Counted from the stretch's first letter, positions 1 to 7,967 are shown. The stretch: 64,000 bases of DNA from JARYGU01 sp033795365 (GCA_033795365.1 JARYGU010000003.1:372001-436000); one strand, 5' to 3'. The notes: generated by a model from the letters alone, not told the origin. Translations and numbers: made by a program.

Positions 1-17
1 GCAAACACGAGGACATG

Positions 18-626
18 ATGAAACGCAATGAAGTAAACGACGTCGACGGCGCGACCCTTTCTACCAGTGCGGCCCGGCTCGGCACGCGCCTCAGACTTGC
101 GCGCCAGACACGCGGGCTGACGCTGAAGGCGTTGGCTGAGGAGGCTAACTGCTCCGAAAGCCTGCTGTCGAAGATCGAGAACGGAAGGGCCTCTCCGTCG
201 CTTCCCATGCTGCACCGGCTGGTCAAGGTGCTTGGCACGAATATCGGCTGGATGTTCGAGGAAGCGGACGGCGAGGAGGGGATCGTCTTTCGCGCCGGCA
301 CGAGACCGCTGATCTCGCTCGATCCGCTGCGCCGGGGCGAGGGCATCTCGCTGGAGCGCGTTATCCCCTATTCCCCCGGTCATTTGCTCCAGTGCAACAT
401 CCACCATGTCGAAGAAGAAGGAGAAAGCGCCGGTCCCATCGAGCATGCCGGTGAGGAGGTTGGTTACGTCATCAGCGGCGAGGTGGAGTTGATCGTTGGC
501 GACCAAGTCTTTCAGCTCAAACCTGGCGACGCCTTTGTCTTCAAGTCCGAAATACCGCATCACTACCGCAATGTCGGTCAGGGCCGCGCCAGCATCTTCT
601 GGGTCAACACGCCGCCGACATTTTGA
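18..626 (+). CDS. XRE-family regulator with C-terminal cupin domain
   Basis: This is a DNA-binding regulator of about 202 residues. An N-terminal helix-turn-helix of the XRE type lies at roughly residues 20-75 (LRLARQTRGLTLKALAEEAN, then SLLSKIENGRASPSL), and a cupin fold lies at roughly 120-195 (EHAGEEVGYVISGEVELIVG, PGDAFVF, IPHHYRN). The cupin histidines and glutamate typical of ligand or metal binding are present. The family controls neighbouring uptake or catabolic genes, often for amino acids, polyamines or sugar acids; the ligand cannot be read here. The first ATG (15) sits only 2 bases after a GAGG, so the second ATG (18, 5-base spacing) is preferred. Tandem TCAAG-N3-CTTG dyads directly downstream suggest that it regulates the next two genes. 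Confidence 0.9.
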   Translation: MKRNEVNDVDGATLSTSAARLGTRLRLARQTRGLTLKALAEEANCSESLLSKIENGRASPSLPMLHRLVKVLGTNIGWMFEEADGEEGIVFRAGTRPLISLDPLRRGEGISLERVIPYSPGHLLQCNIHHVEEEGESAGPIEHAGEEVGYVISGEVELIVGDQVFQLKPGDAFVFKSEIPHHYRNVGQGRASIFWVNTPPTF

Positions 627-633
627 TATTTAA

Positions 634-672
634 TTCAAGTCTCTTGACAATGGTTCAAGCCTCTTGCTTGAA
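634..672 (+). promoter_or_regulatory. Tandem dyad operator overlapping a promoter
   Basis: Two dyads of the form TCAAG-N3-CTTG lie at 635-647 and 655-667, with centres 20 bp apart (two helical turns). A further CTTGAA half-site follows at 667-672. A TTGACA -35 box (644-649) lies inside the array. Position and symmetry suggest a site for the XRE-cupin regulator that controls the gene starting at 726. Confidence 0.55.
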
Positions 673-725
673 TGGGACATCGTCTGGTGTCCGCGAGCGC
701 CATCCATCTGAATTCGGGGAATGCC

Positions 726-1496
726 ATGTCCGCCTACAAAGTCCTGCTCGCCGGGGAATCCTGGGTCTCGACCTCCACCCATATCAAGGGCTTCGACCAG
801 TTCCCGACCGCGACCTACCACACCGGGGCGGATGAGCTTCTTGCCGCTCTAAAGGGCGGTCCGCTCGACGTGCGCTTCATGCCCTCGCACGAGGCGCAGG
901 CGGCATTCCCGCAATCGCTCGAGGCAATGCAGGAATATGATGCGATCGTCCTGTCCGATATCGGCGCCAACACGCTGCTTCTGCACCCTGATACCTGGAT
1001 CAAGTCGAAGCCGGCGCCGAACCGCCTGCGCCTGCTGCGCGATTATGTCCGCGAGGGCGGCGCGCTGCTGATGTACGGCGGCTATTACAGTTTCCAGGGC
1101 ATCAATGGCGGTGCGCGCTACCACAAGACGCCGATCGAGGAGATACTGCCTGTCTCCTGCCTGCCGGTAGACGACCGCGTCGAGGTGCCGGAAAGCTTTC
1201 TTCCTGTCGTGACCGGCCCGTCAAATCATCCGATTCTTGCAGGTCTCGGCACGGACTGGCCGATGCTCCTCGGCTTCAACGAGGTCGTCCTCAAGAAGGG
1301 TGCGGAAGTCCTCGCCACCGTTTCCACAAATTACGGTTCGCTGCCGCTGCTCGTCTCCGGCACCTACGGCAAGGGGCGCACCGTGGTCTGGACCTCGGAT
1401 GTCGGCCCACACTGGCTGCCGCCGGAATTTATCGCCTGGGACGGCTACAAGAAGCTCTTCGAGCAGCAGATCGTCTGGGCGATTGGCCGCGACTGA
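726..1496 (+). CDS. Glutamine-amidotransferase-like protein (cytoplasmic, conserved)
   Basis: The product is a 256-residue protein with the look of the class I glutamine amidotransferase-like / ThuA-like fold. An N-terminal strand-loop (YKVLLAGESWVSTSTH) is followed by YDAIVLSDIGANTLLL, REGGALLMYGGYYSFQG and a C-terminal strand GKGRTVVWTSDVGPHW. No Cys-His-Glu glutaminase triad is evident, so it may be a non-catalytic or differently acting member. The ATG at 726 is chosen because GGGGA lies 5 bases upstream and homologous folds begin here; an earlier in-frame start at 672 has no ribosome site. It is followed 26 bases later by the nitrilase gene, so the two are probably co-transcribed. The biochemical role is not recognised. 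Confidence 0.75.
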   Translation: MSAYKVLLAGESWVSTSTHIKGFDQFPTATYHTGADELLAALKGGPLDVRFMPSHEAQAAFPQSLEAMQEYDAIVLSDIGANTLLLHPDTWIKSKPAPNRLRLLRDYVREGGALLMYGGYYSFQGINGGARYHKTPIEEILPVSCLPVDDRVEVPESFLPVVTGPSNHPILAGLGTDWPMLLGFNEVVLKKGAEVLATVSTNYGSLPLLVSGTYGKGRTVVWTSDVGPHWLPPEFIAWDGYKKLFEQQIVWAIGRD

Positions 1497-1522
1497 ACTC
1501 CAACCTGACCGGCAGGTGCACA

Positions 1523-2401
1523 ATGGCCAAGCGCGTGAAGGAAGCCGCCCTCAAGGTGGCCAGCATCCAGATGGAGCCGGTCTTCGGCAGGACGGCCGAG
1601 AACGTTGCCCGCTCTCTCGCTCTCCTCGAAGAGGCGGCGGAAAAGGGCGCGAGGCTCGCGGTCCTGCCGGAGCTTTGCAACACCGGCTACGTCTTCGAGA
1701 GCCGCGAGGAATTGCGCTCGCTCGCCGAGGAGATTCCCGTCGGCCCGTCAACCGAGGCGTGGATCGAGGCGGCGTGCCGCCTCGACATGCACATCGTAGC
1801 CGGCATCACCGAGCGCGACGGCGAAGTCTTCTACAACTCCGCCGTCATCGTCGGACCTTCCGGTTATATCGGGCGCTACCGCAAGGTGCATCTCTGGGGC
1901 GAGGAAGCGCTCTATTTTACGCCCGGAGACCTCGGCTTTCCCGTCTTCGACACACCGGTCGGAAAGATCGGCTGTCAAATCTGCTACGACTGCTGGTTCC
2001 CGGAAAGTTTCCGTCTGGCGGCGCTGCAGGGCGCCGAGCTGATGTGCGTGCCGACCAACTGGGTGCCGATCCCGGGGCAGGATCCCAAGCGCGAGGCCAT
2101 GGCCAACATCCTCGTCATGGCCGCCGCCCATAGTAATTCGCTCTTCATCGTCGCGGCCGACCGTGTCGGCGTCGAGCGCGATCAACCGTTCATCGGCCAG
2201 AGCCTGATCGTCAGTCACACCGGTTGGCCGGCAGCCGGTCCCGCGAGCTACGACAAGGAAGAAGTCCTCGTCGCTGAGGTGAATCTCGCCGACGCGCGCC
2301 GCAAACGCAATTGGAACGACTTCAACCAGGTCCTGCGCGACCGCCGCACGGATGTCTACGATCGCATGCTTGGCACGGGCTATAAGCCGGGATGGTATTG
2401 A
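1523..2401 (+). CDS. Carbon-nitrogen hydrolase (nitrilase superfamily amidase)
   Basis: This 292-residue cytoplasmic enzyme hydrolyses a C-N bond (an amide, carbamoyl or nitrile substrate). The nitrilase-superfamily triad is visible: Glu50 in AVLPELCNTGY, Lys121 in RYRKVHLWGEE, and Cys154 in QICYDCWFPE. Full length is typical for the family. Features such as the WVPIPGQDP loop suggest an amidase or N-carbamoyl hydrolase branch rather than a true nitrilase. It follows the GATase-like gene closely, and both lie downstream of the XRE-cupin regulator, suggesting a small nitrogen-compound catabolic operon. The substrate cannot be told from sequence. Confidence 0.88.
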   Translation: MAKRVKEAALKVASIQMEPVFGRTAENVARSLALLEEAAEKGARLAVLPELCNTGYVFESREELRSLAEEIPVGPSTEAWIEAACRLDMHIVAGITERDGEVFYNSAVIVGPSGYIGRYRKVHLWGEEALYFTPGDLGFPVFDTPVGKIGCQICYDCWFPESFRLAALQGAELMCVPTNWVPIPGQDPKREAMANILVMAAAHSNSLFIVAADRVGVERDQPFIGQSLIVSHTGWPAAGPASYDKEEVLVAEVNLADARRKRNWNDFNQVLRDRRTDVYDRMLGTGYKPGWY

Positions 2402-2548
2402 GCGCGATCGCATGAAGCGGACGCGCCCGTCGTTCAACTCTGTTTGCCGAACAGGGAGAGTGCTTGCTGCAGATCTGGACGTTCGCGCGTAGTCGGCTGC
2501 TGCCCAGCATTGCCGCGGCCTAGGCTTCGAGTAGGCTGTTGACGCTAG

Positions 2549-2737
2549 CGCGCGCTCCGTCAGGATGCATCGGCCGGGGGCGAGAAGACTGCCGGGGAGC
2601 GCCCGAGACAGAAGCTCGCCATGATATCGATTGACGCCAGGGATGCGGACACGACCGGCGGTGAACCGCTCTTCCTCAGCGACGGCACACCGATCGGCCA
2701 GGTCTCGTTCGGCGCCTATGGCTACACCGTCGGCAGT
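2549..2737 (+). pseudogene. GcvT-type domain fragment of a dimethylglycine/sarcosine dehydrogenase-like protein
   Basis: An open frame from 2549 (after TAG at 2546) encodes RQKLAMISIDARDADTTGG, then EPLFLSDGTPIGQVSFGAYG and YTVG. This is the C-terminal aminomethyltransferase (GcvT_C) barrel seen in FAD-dependent dimethylglycine/sarcosine dehydrogenase-like proteins. Homology stops abruptly after YTVG (about 2737), where IS110-type sequence begins. Both ends are missing, so this is a relic. The reading frame continues to 2896 as unrelated sequence. Confidence 0.7.
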
Positions 2738-3472
2738 CCATCAGGGCTAAATCAAACTAGCCGACTGTCCGGTGAAATGGGAAGCATGTATGGACGGCCT
2801 CCGCTTGGCAAGGAGTTTTGGTGTGGCAGCGACTTGGTCGGGTGCAGGCATGTATACGGCCTTTTGAATGCGGCCGTTAGATGCCGCTGGCCCTGATGAA
2901 TTCCGCAGATCTGGTCCCATACACTCCAACGAGCTATTGAGCACATCCCCAATGTCGGGCTTCCAGACCTCGGTTCGACCGTTCGCATCACACCATTTGC
3001 ACCTCACCAATCTTCAAAGGTTCAAGCTTCCTGTTCAGGCCGGAATCGATCGATACCGCTCTCCTGAACCCATCATTGCCCAAGCGATCCTGGCCATCTT
3101 ATTACCTAACGCGACGGCAACGACGTTATGCGGCTTGCGAGCCAGCAAATCGGTGGCCCACTTCTTCGGCCCGCTTGCTTCATTCCGGCTGAAGCGCAAC
3201 GCCGCATGAGCGCCGACAACGAGAAGTTTGCGGACGTACGGATCACCCTGTTTGCTGATCCGTCCCAACCTCTCCCTGCCGCCACTCGAATTCTGCCGTG
3301 GGACAAGACCAAGCCATGCCGCCATTTGCCGACCCGATTTGAAGAGGGAGGCATCGGTGATCGTGGCCGAGAGCGCGCTCGCGGTGACCGGCCCTACACC
3401 CGGAATAGTCTTCAACATTCCGCACCGAAACGACTTGGTCGCGCCTTGAAGGGAATCGAACCGCTGCCACAT
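2738..3472 (-). mobile_element. IS110-family insertion sequence remnant
   Basis: The remnant contains the C-terminal half of an IS110-type transposase on the minus strand plus about 290 bp of non-coding sequence on its 3' side, which ends where it cuts the GcvT fragment. The non-coding flank contains a hairpin (ACGGCC/GGCCGT arms, 2856-2877). IS110/IS1111 elements carry such non-coding ends, and a guide (bridge) RNA can be encoded there. The exact ends were not resolved because this family lacks conventional terminal inverted repeats. Confidence 0.65.
3035..3472 (-). pseudogene. IS110-family transposase, C-terminal fragment
   Basis: This fragment of about 145 residues matches the Transposase_20 (C-terminal) region of IS110-family serine/DEDD recombinases: LKTIPGVGPVTASALSATI, then KSGRQMAAWLGLVPRQNSSG, then GRISKQGDPYVRKLLVVGAH. 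The serine in the QNSSGG motif belongs to the catalytic C-terminal site. The N-terminal RuvC-like DEDD half, about 180-200 residues, is absent: a TAA lies in frame a few codons upstream of the ATG and no homology continues beyond it. The protein cannot be active by itself. Confidence 0.8.
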
Positions 3473-3639
3473 TTTTCGGTTGGAGCAACCCGATGTTTAG
3501 GTTGCGTTTGTGTGGGGTAAAGCTCTATTTCGGAGCCACACTTGCGACGTTCCTCTCTCTCTCTCGTCTTGCCGTTGACTTGGACCAAATAATGGGCCAT
3601 TTCTTAGGCTGAGACGTAAGACTCCAAGGGACCCGTGCG

Positions 3640-3897
3640 ATGCGCGTATCTGTCAGTGATGCCAAAGGACAACTCACCGAGTTGGTGAAGCGAGCCGAAG
3701 CCGGAGATGAGGTCATCCTGACCCGTCGCGGCCATGAGATCGTGCGTCTCGTTGCCATCACCACAACGCCCGGCCCGAAGGGGCGGCGCGCCTTGATGGA
3801 GAAAGTTCGCGCGGCAGCGGCAGCCAAGGCGCTGCCGGGATCGGACGCCGTGCGCAGCCAAGACTTTCTTTATGGCGATGACGGGATACCGGCGTGA
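3640..3897 (+). CDS. Type II antitoxin, Phd/YefM family
   Basis: This 85-residue antitoxin neutralises the PIN-domain toxin that follows and probably autoregulates the pair. The N-terminus MRVSVSDAKGQLTELVKRAE and the GDEVILTRRGHEIVRLV segment are the classic Phd/YefM fold. The C-terminal tail (about residues 50-85) would wrap the toxin. Its TGA overlaps the GTG of the toxin gene (GTGA), showing translational coupling. The pair sits between two insertion-sequence relics, as expected for a mobile addiction module. Confidence 0.88.
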   Translation: MRVSVSDAKGQLTELVKRAEAGDEVILTRRGHEIVRLVAITTTPGPKGRRALMEKVRAAAAAKALPGSDAVRSQDFLYGDDGIPA

Positions 3898-4283
3898 TCG
3901 TTGTCGATACGTCTGCTCTGATGGCGATTGTGCTGGGTGAGCCGCAGGGTGAAGCCTGTATGAGCGCGATAGAAGAGGCCGAACAACTGCTGATCTCGGC
4001 AGGGACGGTTGCAGAAGCGCTGATTGTTGCCGGGCAACGCAACGTCGGCGAGGAAACCAGCGCGTTGATTTCGGGGCTGGGCTTCGAGATCATCTCGGTG
4101 ACGGCTGCGGCGGCCCGCCGCATAGCCGATGCCTATAGCCGTTGGGGCAGGGGTATCCACCCAGCATCGCTAAACTATGGCGATTGCTTCGCCTATGACG
4201 TTGCCATCGAATACGATTGCCCGCTGCTCTACGTCGGCGAGGATTTCGTGCAGACGGACGTACGCTCGGCCTTGCCGAGGTGA
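3894..4283 (+). CDS. vapC: Type II toxin, PIN-domain ribonuclease (VapC family)
   Basis: This is a 129-residue PIN-domain RNase. The acidic metal-binding residues are all visible: Asp5 (VVDTSAL), Glu41 (TVAEAL), Asp97 (NYGDCFAYD) and Asp117 (YVGEDF). In the family they bind Mg or Mn and cut RNA, typically initiator tRNA or rRNA. The gene starts at GTG within the antitoxin stop codon. Length and all key residues are normal, so the module looks functional even though the neighbouring IS elements are broken. Confidence 0.9.
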   Translation: MIVVDTSALMAIVLGEPQGEACMSAIEEAEQLLISAGTVAEALIVAGQRNVGEETSALISGLGFEIISVTAAAARRIADAYSRWGRGIHPASLNYGDCFAYDVAIEYDCPLLYVGEDFVQTDVRSALPR

Positions 4284-4309
4284 AGTCAGCCGAGGCGGTG
4301 TTCGCTTAG

Positions 4310-4549
4310 GCGAAGGCGTTCATCCTAAAGCAGGGTGATGAAGGTGTGCCGGTTGCTGAGATCTGCCGGAAGGCAGGGATCAGCCAGGCGACCTATTTCA
4401 ACTGGAAGAAAAAGTATGCCGGCATGTTGCCGCCGGAGATGAAGAAGCTGAAGCAGCTCGAGAACGAGAATGCGCGAATGAAGAAGATCGTCGCGGATCT
4501 GACGTTGGATCGCGAGCTGTTGCAGGACGTCATTCGACGAAAGCTTTAA
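4310..4549 (+). pseudogene. IS3-family OrfA fragment
   Basis: The frame from 4310 reads AKAFILKQGDEG, then VPVAEICRKAGISQATYFNW, then KKKYAGMLPPEMKKLKQLEN, ending DRELLQDVIRRKL. This is an IS3-family (IS407-like) OrfA helix-turn-helix and leucine-zipper protein. An in-frame TAG at 4307 removes the normal N-terminus. The 67-residue stretch from GTG 4346 is only the tail of the gene. Confidence 0.8.
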
Positions 4550-4790
4550 GGCCTGCTCGCAAGCGGGAGATGGTGAAGGGCATGTGCCAGGACTGGGCGA
4601 TCTCGATCCGGCGTGCCTGTGGGGCGCTGAACTTTGATCGGTCAACCTACCATTACACCTCTCGCCGCGCCGATCAGGCCGGTCTTGAACGTCGTATTTC
4701 GTGAGATCTGCGAGACCCGTGTCCGTTACGCTATCGCCGCGTGCATGTGCTGCTGGAGCGCGAGGGCTGGGGCAATAAGCCCCCGACCTT
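4550..4790 (+). pseudogene. IS3-family OrfB remnant, frameshifted and truncated
   Basis: After OrfA the sequence still reads KPARKREMVKGMCQDWAISI, then RRACGALNFDRSTYHYTS, the start of an IS3 OrfB transposase. An extra T near 4700 (ATTTCGTGAG for ATTCGTGAG) shifts the frame. Homology resumes (REICETRVRY), and a lost G near 4731 shifts it again before HVLLEREGWG. Everything after about 4790, including the DDE catalytic core, is missing. Confidence 0.7.
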
Positions 4791-5217
4791 CGCCCCGGTC
4801 TCTGCACCTCTTCTATGATAGTCGCCAGTTCTGACGACTATACGGTTCTTCCGAAGCTCCATCGCACTCCCGCAGTTGAAGCGCAACGCTGCATTTTGCA
4901 TGGATGACGACGAAAATTGCAGCGCTTGACGTCGTCGTCCGACCTGGCGGACCTTGTCGACGGCCATAACCTCCGCGGTTTTTCACCCGCCAAGAAATCT
5001 AGAAAATCGCTGGCGAGGAAGTCAGCGACGACACGCTTGCGTCTCGGAGCTGGTTGCGTTTTTTCGAAGGGAGGGCGGCCTATTAGACATTGAGAGATTG
5101 GGAAACCTACGGTGTGCTCCGGCTATTGCTATCCTGGAGATAACAGAGTGCGGTCGGTCTTCAGCGGTGCACATGACGGCCGGAGGGAGTTCAAAACCGA
5201 TTGCCAACGCGTCCCGC
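4791..5217. other. Non-coding stretch with one strong hairpin
   Basis: No convincing gene is seen here. A stem of 11 pairs (GGATGACGACG at 4903-4913 with CGTCGTCGTCC at 4931-4941, one G-U pair, 17-base loop) is the only clear structure. It lies downstream of the LysR gene's 3' end, so it could be a transcript end or IS debris. Confidence 0.4.
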
Positions 5218-6144
5218 TCAAACTCTGGGCAGTCCTCGGTGCTCGACCAGCAGCTTGCTTTTCAACAGGTGCTCCAGCCAATCAGCAAACACCTGGAGCC
5301 TGCGGGACAGGTACTGCCGGTGCGGGTAGAGCAAGGTCATGGACATGGGTTCCGCGCGGTGATGCGGCATGACCTCGACCAATTCCCCTGCTTCCAGGTG
5401 CAGTTTAACATCGTATGCGGGAATCTGGATCAGGCCGAGGCCCGCCAGGCAACAGGCGATATAGGCTTCGGCGCTGTTGACGGTGACGCGGCCACGCGTC
5501 GGAACAGTGCGCGGCGCATCATGCTCCACCCATTCCCAGTCTTCGATCCTGCCGCTGGAGGGCGAAGCATAGTTGACCGCCCAATGGGCGCCGAGATCGT
5601 CAGGGCTTTCAGGAACGCCATGGCGCTTCAGATAGGCGGGACTGGCAACATTGATCAACACCAGCTCGCCGATCGGCCGCGCGATTAAACCGGAATCACT
5701 GAGCGGACCGACGCGCAGCACGCAATCGACGCTGTCCTCCACCAGATTGACAGCGCGGTCGGTGACGCCAAGGTCGATATCGATCTGCGGATAGAGATCC
5801 AAAAATTCAGGAAGCGCCGGCGCGATGATGAGCCGTCCAATGCGGCCCGGGACATCGATCCGCAGTCTGCCTGAAGGTTGCGCCGCCGTCTGTCGGAAGA
5901 GGTTTTCCGTATCCTCGACATCGGCGATGACCCGCAGGCAGCGCTCGTAGAAGGCAGTGCCGTCCTGGGTCGGCGAGACCTTGCGCGTGGTGCGATGGAG
6001 CAGCCGTGCGCCGACACGGCCTTCCAGCTCCTGCACGGCCGCCGACACCGATGAGCGTGGGACACCGAGTGTGTCGGCGGCGCGGGTGAAACTCGAACAT
6101 TCGACGACACGGGTGAAGACGCGGAACAGGTCGATACGATCCAA
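5218..6144 (-). CDS. LysR-family transcriptional regulator
   Basis: This 308-residue LysR regulator has a winged helix-turn-helix at about residues 1-60 (LFRVFTRVVECSSFTRAADT, then LGVPRSSVSAAVQELEGRVG) and a two-lobed substrate-binding domain at about 90-295 (GRLRIDVPGRIGRLIIAPAL; CLAGLGLIQIPAYDV). It is divergent from the SDR at 6286, with a perfect operator between them at 6174-6194. This is the usual LysR arrangement in which the regulator controls itself and its neighbour. The effector is unknown. Confidence 0.92.
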   Translation of the reverse strand: MDRIDLFRVFTRVVECSSFTRAADTLGVPRSSVSAAVQELEGRVGARLLHRTTRKVSPTQDGTAFYERCLRVIADVEDTENLFRQTAAQPSGRLRIDVPGRIGRLIIAPALPEFLDLYPQIDIDLGVTDRAVNLVEDSVDCVLRVGPLSDSGLIARPIGELVLINVASPAYLKRHGVPESPDDLGAHWAVNYASPSSGRIEDWEWVEHDAPRTVPTRGRVTVNSAEAYIACCLAGLGLIQIPAYDVKLHLEAGELVEVMPHHRAEPMSMTLLYPHRQYLSRRLQVFADWLEHLLKSKLLVEHRGLPRV

Positions 6145-6173
6145 TGTGAAGGCGCTCCTCTATTGTGCTGATA

Positions 6174-6194
6174 TTCTGACAAGTGATGTCAGAA
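6174..6194. promoter_or_regulatory. LysR-type operator (8-bp perfect arms)
   Basis: TTCTGACA-AGTGA-TGTCAGAA is a perfect inverted repeat with 8-bp arms and a 5-base spacer, in the 141-bp gap between the divergent LysR and SDR genes. It contains the T-N11-A pattern of LysR boxes. It starts 30 bp upstream of the LysR start codon. Confidence 0.65.
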
Positions 6195-6285
6195 CGATCG
6201 ACTTTATCATCCAATCCTAGACGATATGCTTCCCTAACGAAAGCGGCCGCCGATGTGGTCGCCGTATTAGCAAAAAGGCCATTCC

Positions 6286-7059
6286 ATGACCGACCACAGC
6301 ATCAAGGGCAAAACCGTCATCATCGCCGGCGGGGCCAAGAATCTCGGCGGACTGATCGCGCGCGATCTCGCCGCCCATGGCGCCAAGGCGATCGCCATCC
6401 ATTACAACAGCGCCTCAACCAGGGCGGATGCGGACGCAACCGTCGCCTCCGTCAAGGCCACCGGCGTCGGGGCCGTCGCCTTTCAGGCTGACCTCACCAC
6501 GGCGAGCGCGATGGAGAAGCTGTTTGCCGATGCGGTCGCCGTTATCGGCAAACCGGACATCGCCATCAACACCGTTGGCAAGGTGTTGAAGAAGCCGATC
6601 GTCGAGATATCGGAAGCGGAATACGACGAGATGACAGCGGTCAATTCCAAGACCGCTTTCTTCTTCCTCAAGGAGGCCGGCAAGCATCTCAACGACAACG
6701 GCAAGATCTGCACGCTGGTCACGTCGCTGCTCGGCGCCTTTACGCCCTTCTACGCCGCCTATGCCGGCACCAAGGCCCCGGTCGAGCATTTCACGCGGGC
6801 AGCGTCCAAGGAGTTCGGCCAGCGCGGCATCTCGGTGACGGCAATAGGTCCCGGCCCGATGGACACGCCGTTCTTCTATCCGGCCGAGGGCGAGGATGCG
6901 GTCGCCTACCATAAGACCGCCGCAGCACTGTCCAACTTCTCCAAGACCGGGCTGACCGACATCGAGGACATCGTGCCCTATATCCGCTTCATGGTCTCGG
7001 AAGGCTGGTGGATGACCGGCCAGACCATTCTCGTCAATGGCGGCTATACCACCAAGTAG
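6286..7059 (+). CDS. SDR-family oxidoreductase
   Basis: This 257-residue classical short-chain dehydrogenase binds NAD(P) through GGAKNLGG (15-22). The tetrad Asn120, Ser147, Tyr159, Lys163 is present (YAGTK). The usual NNAG motif is replaced by NTVG (95-98). The C-terminus TGQTILVNGGYTTK is a typical SDR end. It is divergent from the LysR gene and probably its target. The substrate is not readable; family members reduce or oxidise small ketones, sugars or 3-oxoacyl compounds. Confidence 0.88.
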   Translation: MTDHSIKGKTVIIAGGAKNLGGLIARDLAAHGAKAIAIHYNSASTRADADATVASVKATGVGAVAFQADLTTASAMEKLFADAVAVIGKPDIAINTVGKVLKKPIVEISEAEYDEMTAVNSKTAFFFLKEAGKHLNDNGKICTLVTSLLGAFTPFYAAYAGTKAPVEHFTRAASKEFGQRGISVTAIGPGPMDTPFFYPAEGEDAVAYHKTAAALSNFSKTGLTDIEDIVPYIRFMVSEGWWMTGQTILVNGGYTTK

Positions 7060-7079
7060 ATTTCGGTCAGTTAAGTTCG

Positions 7080-7512
7080 GGGCGGCCTGTCCACAGAGCC
7101 GGGCCGCTCTTTTGCCATCAGCATCGCGCGCGGAGTTGCAGATGAGCTCCGTGGATGTCGGGCTACGATACAACCAGGATGGATGGACTGATGGCGAGGT
7201 GCACTACCTCTTCAACGACCGGCTCTTCCCCGTCTGCAGCCCGACTATCTGCGCAGGTGCGGTGGCGAAATCCGGCTTGAGGCTCTCTGGCGTCACAAGA
7301 TCATCGACTGCGACAATCATGGTGAATGGCCGGACTGGCCGCAGTTCATGGCCGATCACGATGTCCATGGCGAGCGACTGAGCATCGCGCATCATTATAC
7401 CTATTACACCGACGCGCTGGTTGCCGCGATCGCCGGCCATGGCATTCTAATGGGTTGGCAGTCGCATGTCGGCGACAAGATTGCCGCGGGACAGTTGATC
7501 CGGTCCAAGTAA
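7080..7512 (+). pseudogene. LysR-family regulator, C-terminal fragment with a frameshift
   Basis: The first part reads SSVDVGLRYNQDGWTDGEVH and YLFNDRLFPVCSP. After a frame change between about 7255 and 7285 it continues LWRHKIIDCDNHGEWPDWPQ, then SIAHHYTYYTDALVAAIAGH, ending at TAA 7510-7512. This is the effector-binding domain of a GcvA-like LysR regulator. The helix-turn-helix and more than half of the gene are missing, and the remainder is out of frame. Confidence 0.8.
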
Positions 7513-7740
7513 GGACGGCCATTACTTGGTCGTGAAGAATGAGCGGAAGAATCTGCCCGTCATCAAATCGCAGATCGAATGGCTTCAGGAGGAAAGCCGG
7601 CCCTACACGCAGAGAGACGGCGTTAGTTTGATCGTCCATGCCATTTCCCGCTTTGTTATGAACATGGGCCGCTCTGGCGCTCGACCGACTGTGCGGTCTA
7701 AAAGTTACGCAATTACTCGAGCGAGTGTTCGATTAAGCCG

Positions 7741-7851
7741 TCAAACGAAGTGGACAAGCAGCGGGAAGATAAGAAGGAAAGCGATAATCACGCAGGCGAT
7801 ATTCGCTGCCCAAACGGCAATACATTCCGCTTTCAGGTCCGATGCTTCCAT
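7741..7851 (-). CDS. Small membrane peptide (36 residues), unrecognised
   Basis: This short gene has an ideal ribosome site: AAGGAG ends 8 bases before the ATG. The product begins MEASDLKAECIAVWAANIAC and then has a hydrophobic segment, VIIAFLLIFPLLVHFV. Residues from about 13 to 36 can form one membrane helix, preceded by an acidic, soluble N-terminus. It is divergent from the BCCT transporter gene. No family is recognised. The combination of Shine-Dalgarno site, clean start and stop, and helix pattern makes coding likely, but its function is unknown. Confidence 0.6.
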   Translation of the reverse strand: MEASDLKAECIAVWAANIACVIIAFLLIFPLLVHFV

Positions 7852-7967
7852 AGGGTTTCTCCTTACTTCAACTCATCGCAAGCCCTTCATTCTCTCGGCA
7901 AATGAAAGACATCGTCATGACTGTCTTCCGGTTCAATATGGGCCGGTCCGTAAGGGTAAGATAAGAA

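Noticed and set aside
1748..2437. 229-residue minus-strand frame opposite the nitrilase gene
   Set aside because: It is a mirror of the nitrilase coding sequence with no motif or ribosome site.
3525..3620. CT-rich run (TCTCTCTCTC) near 3553 as a functional repeat
   Set aside because: It is a short simple-sequence run in non-coding DNA next to IS debris, with no sign of function.
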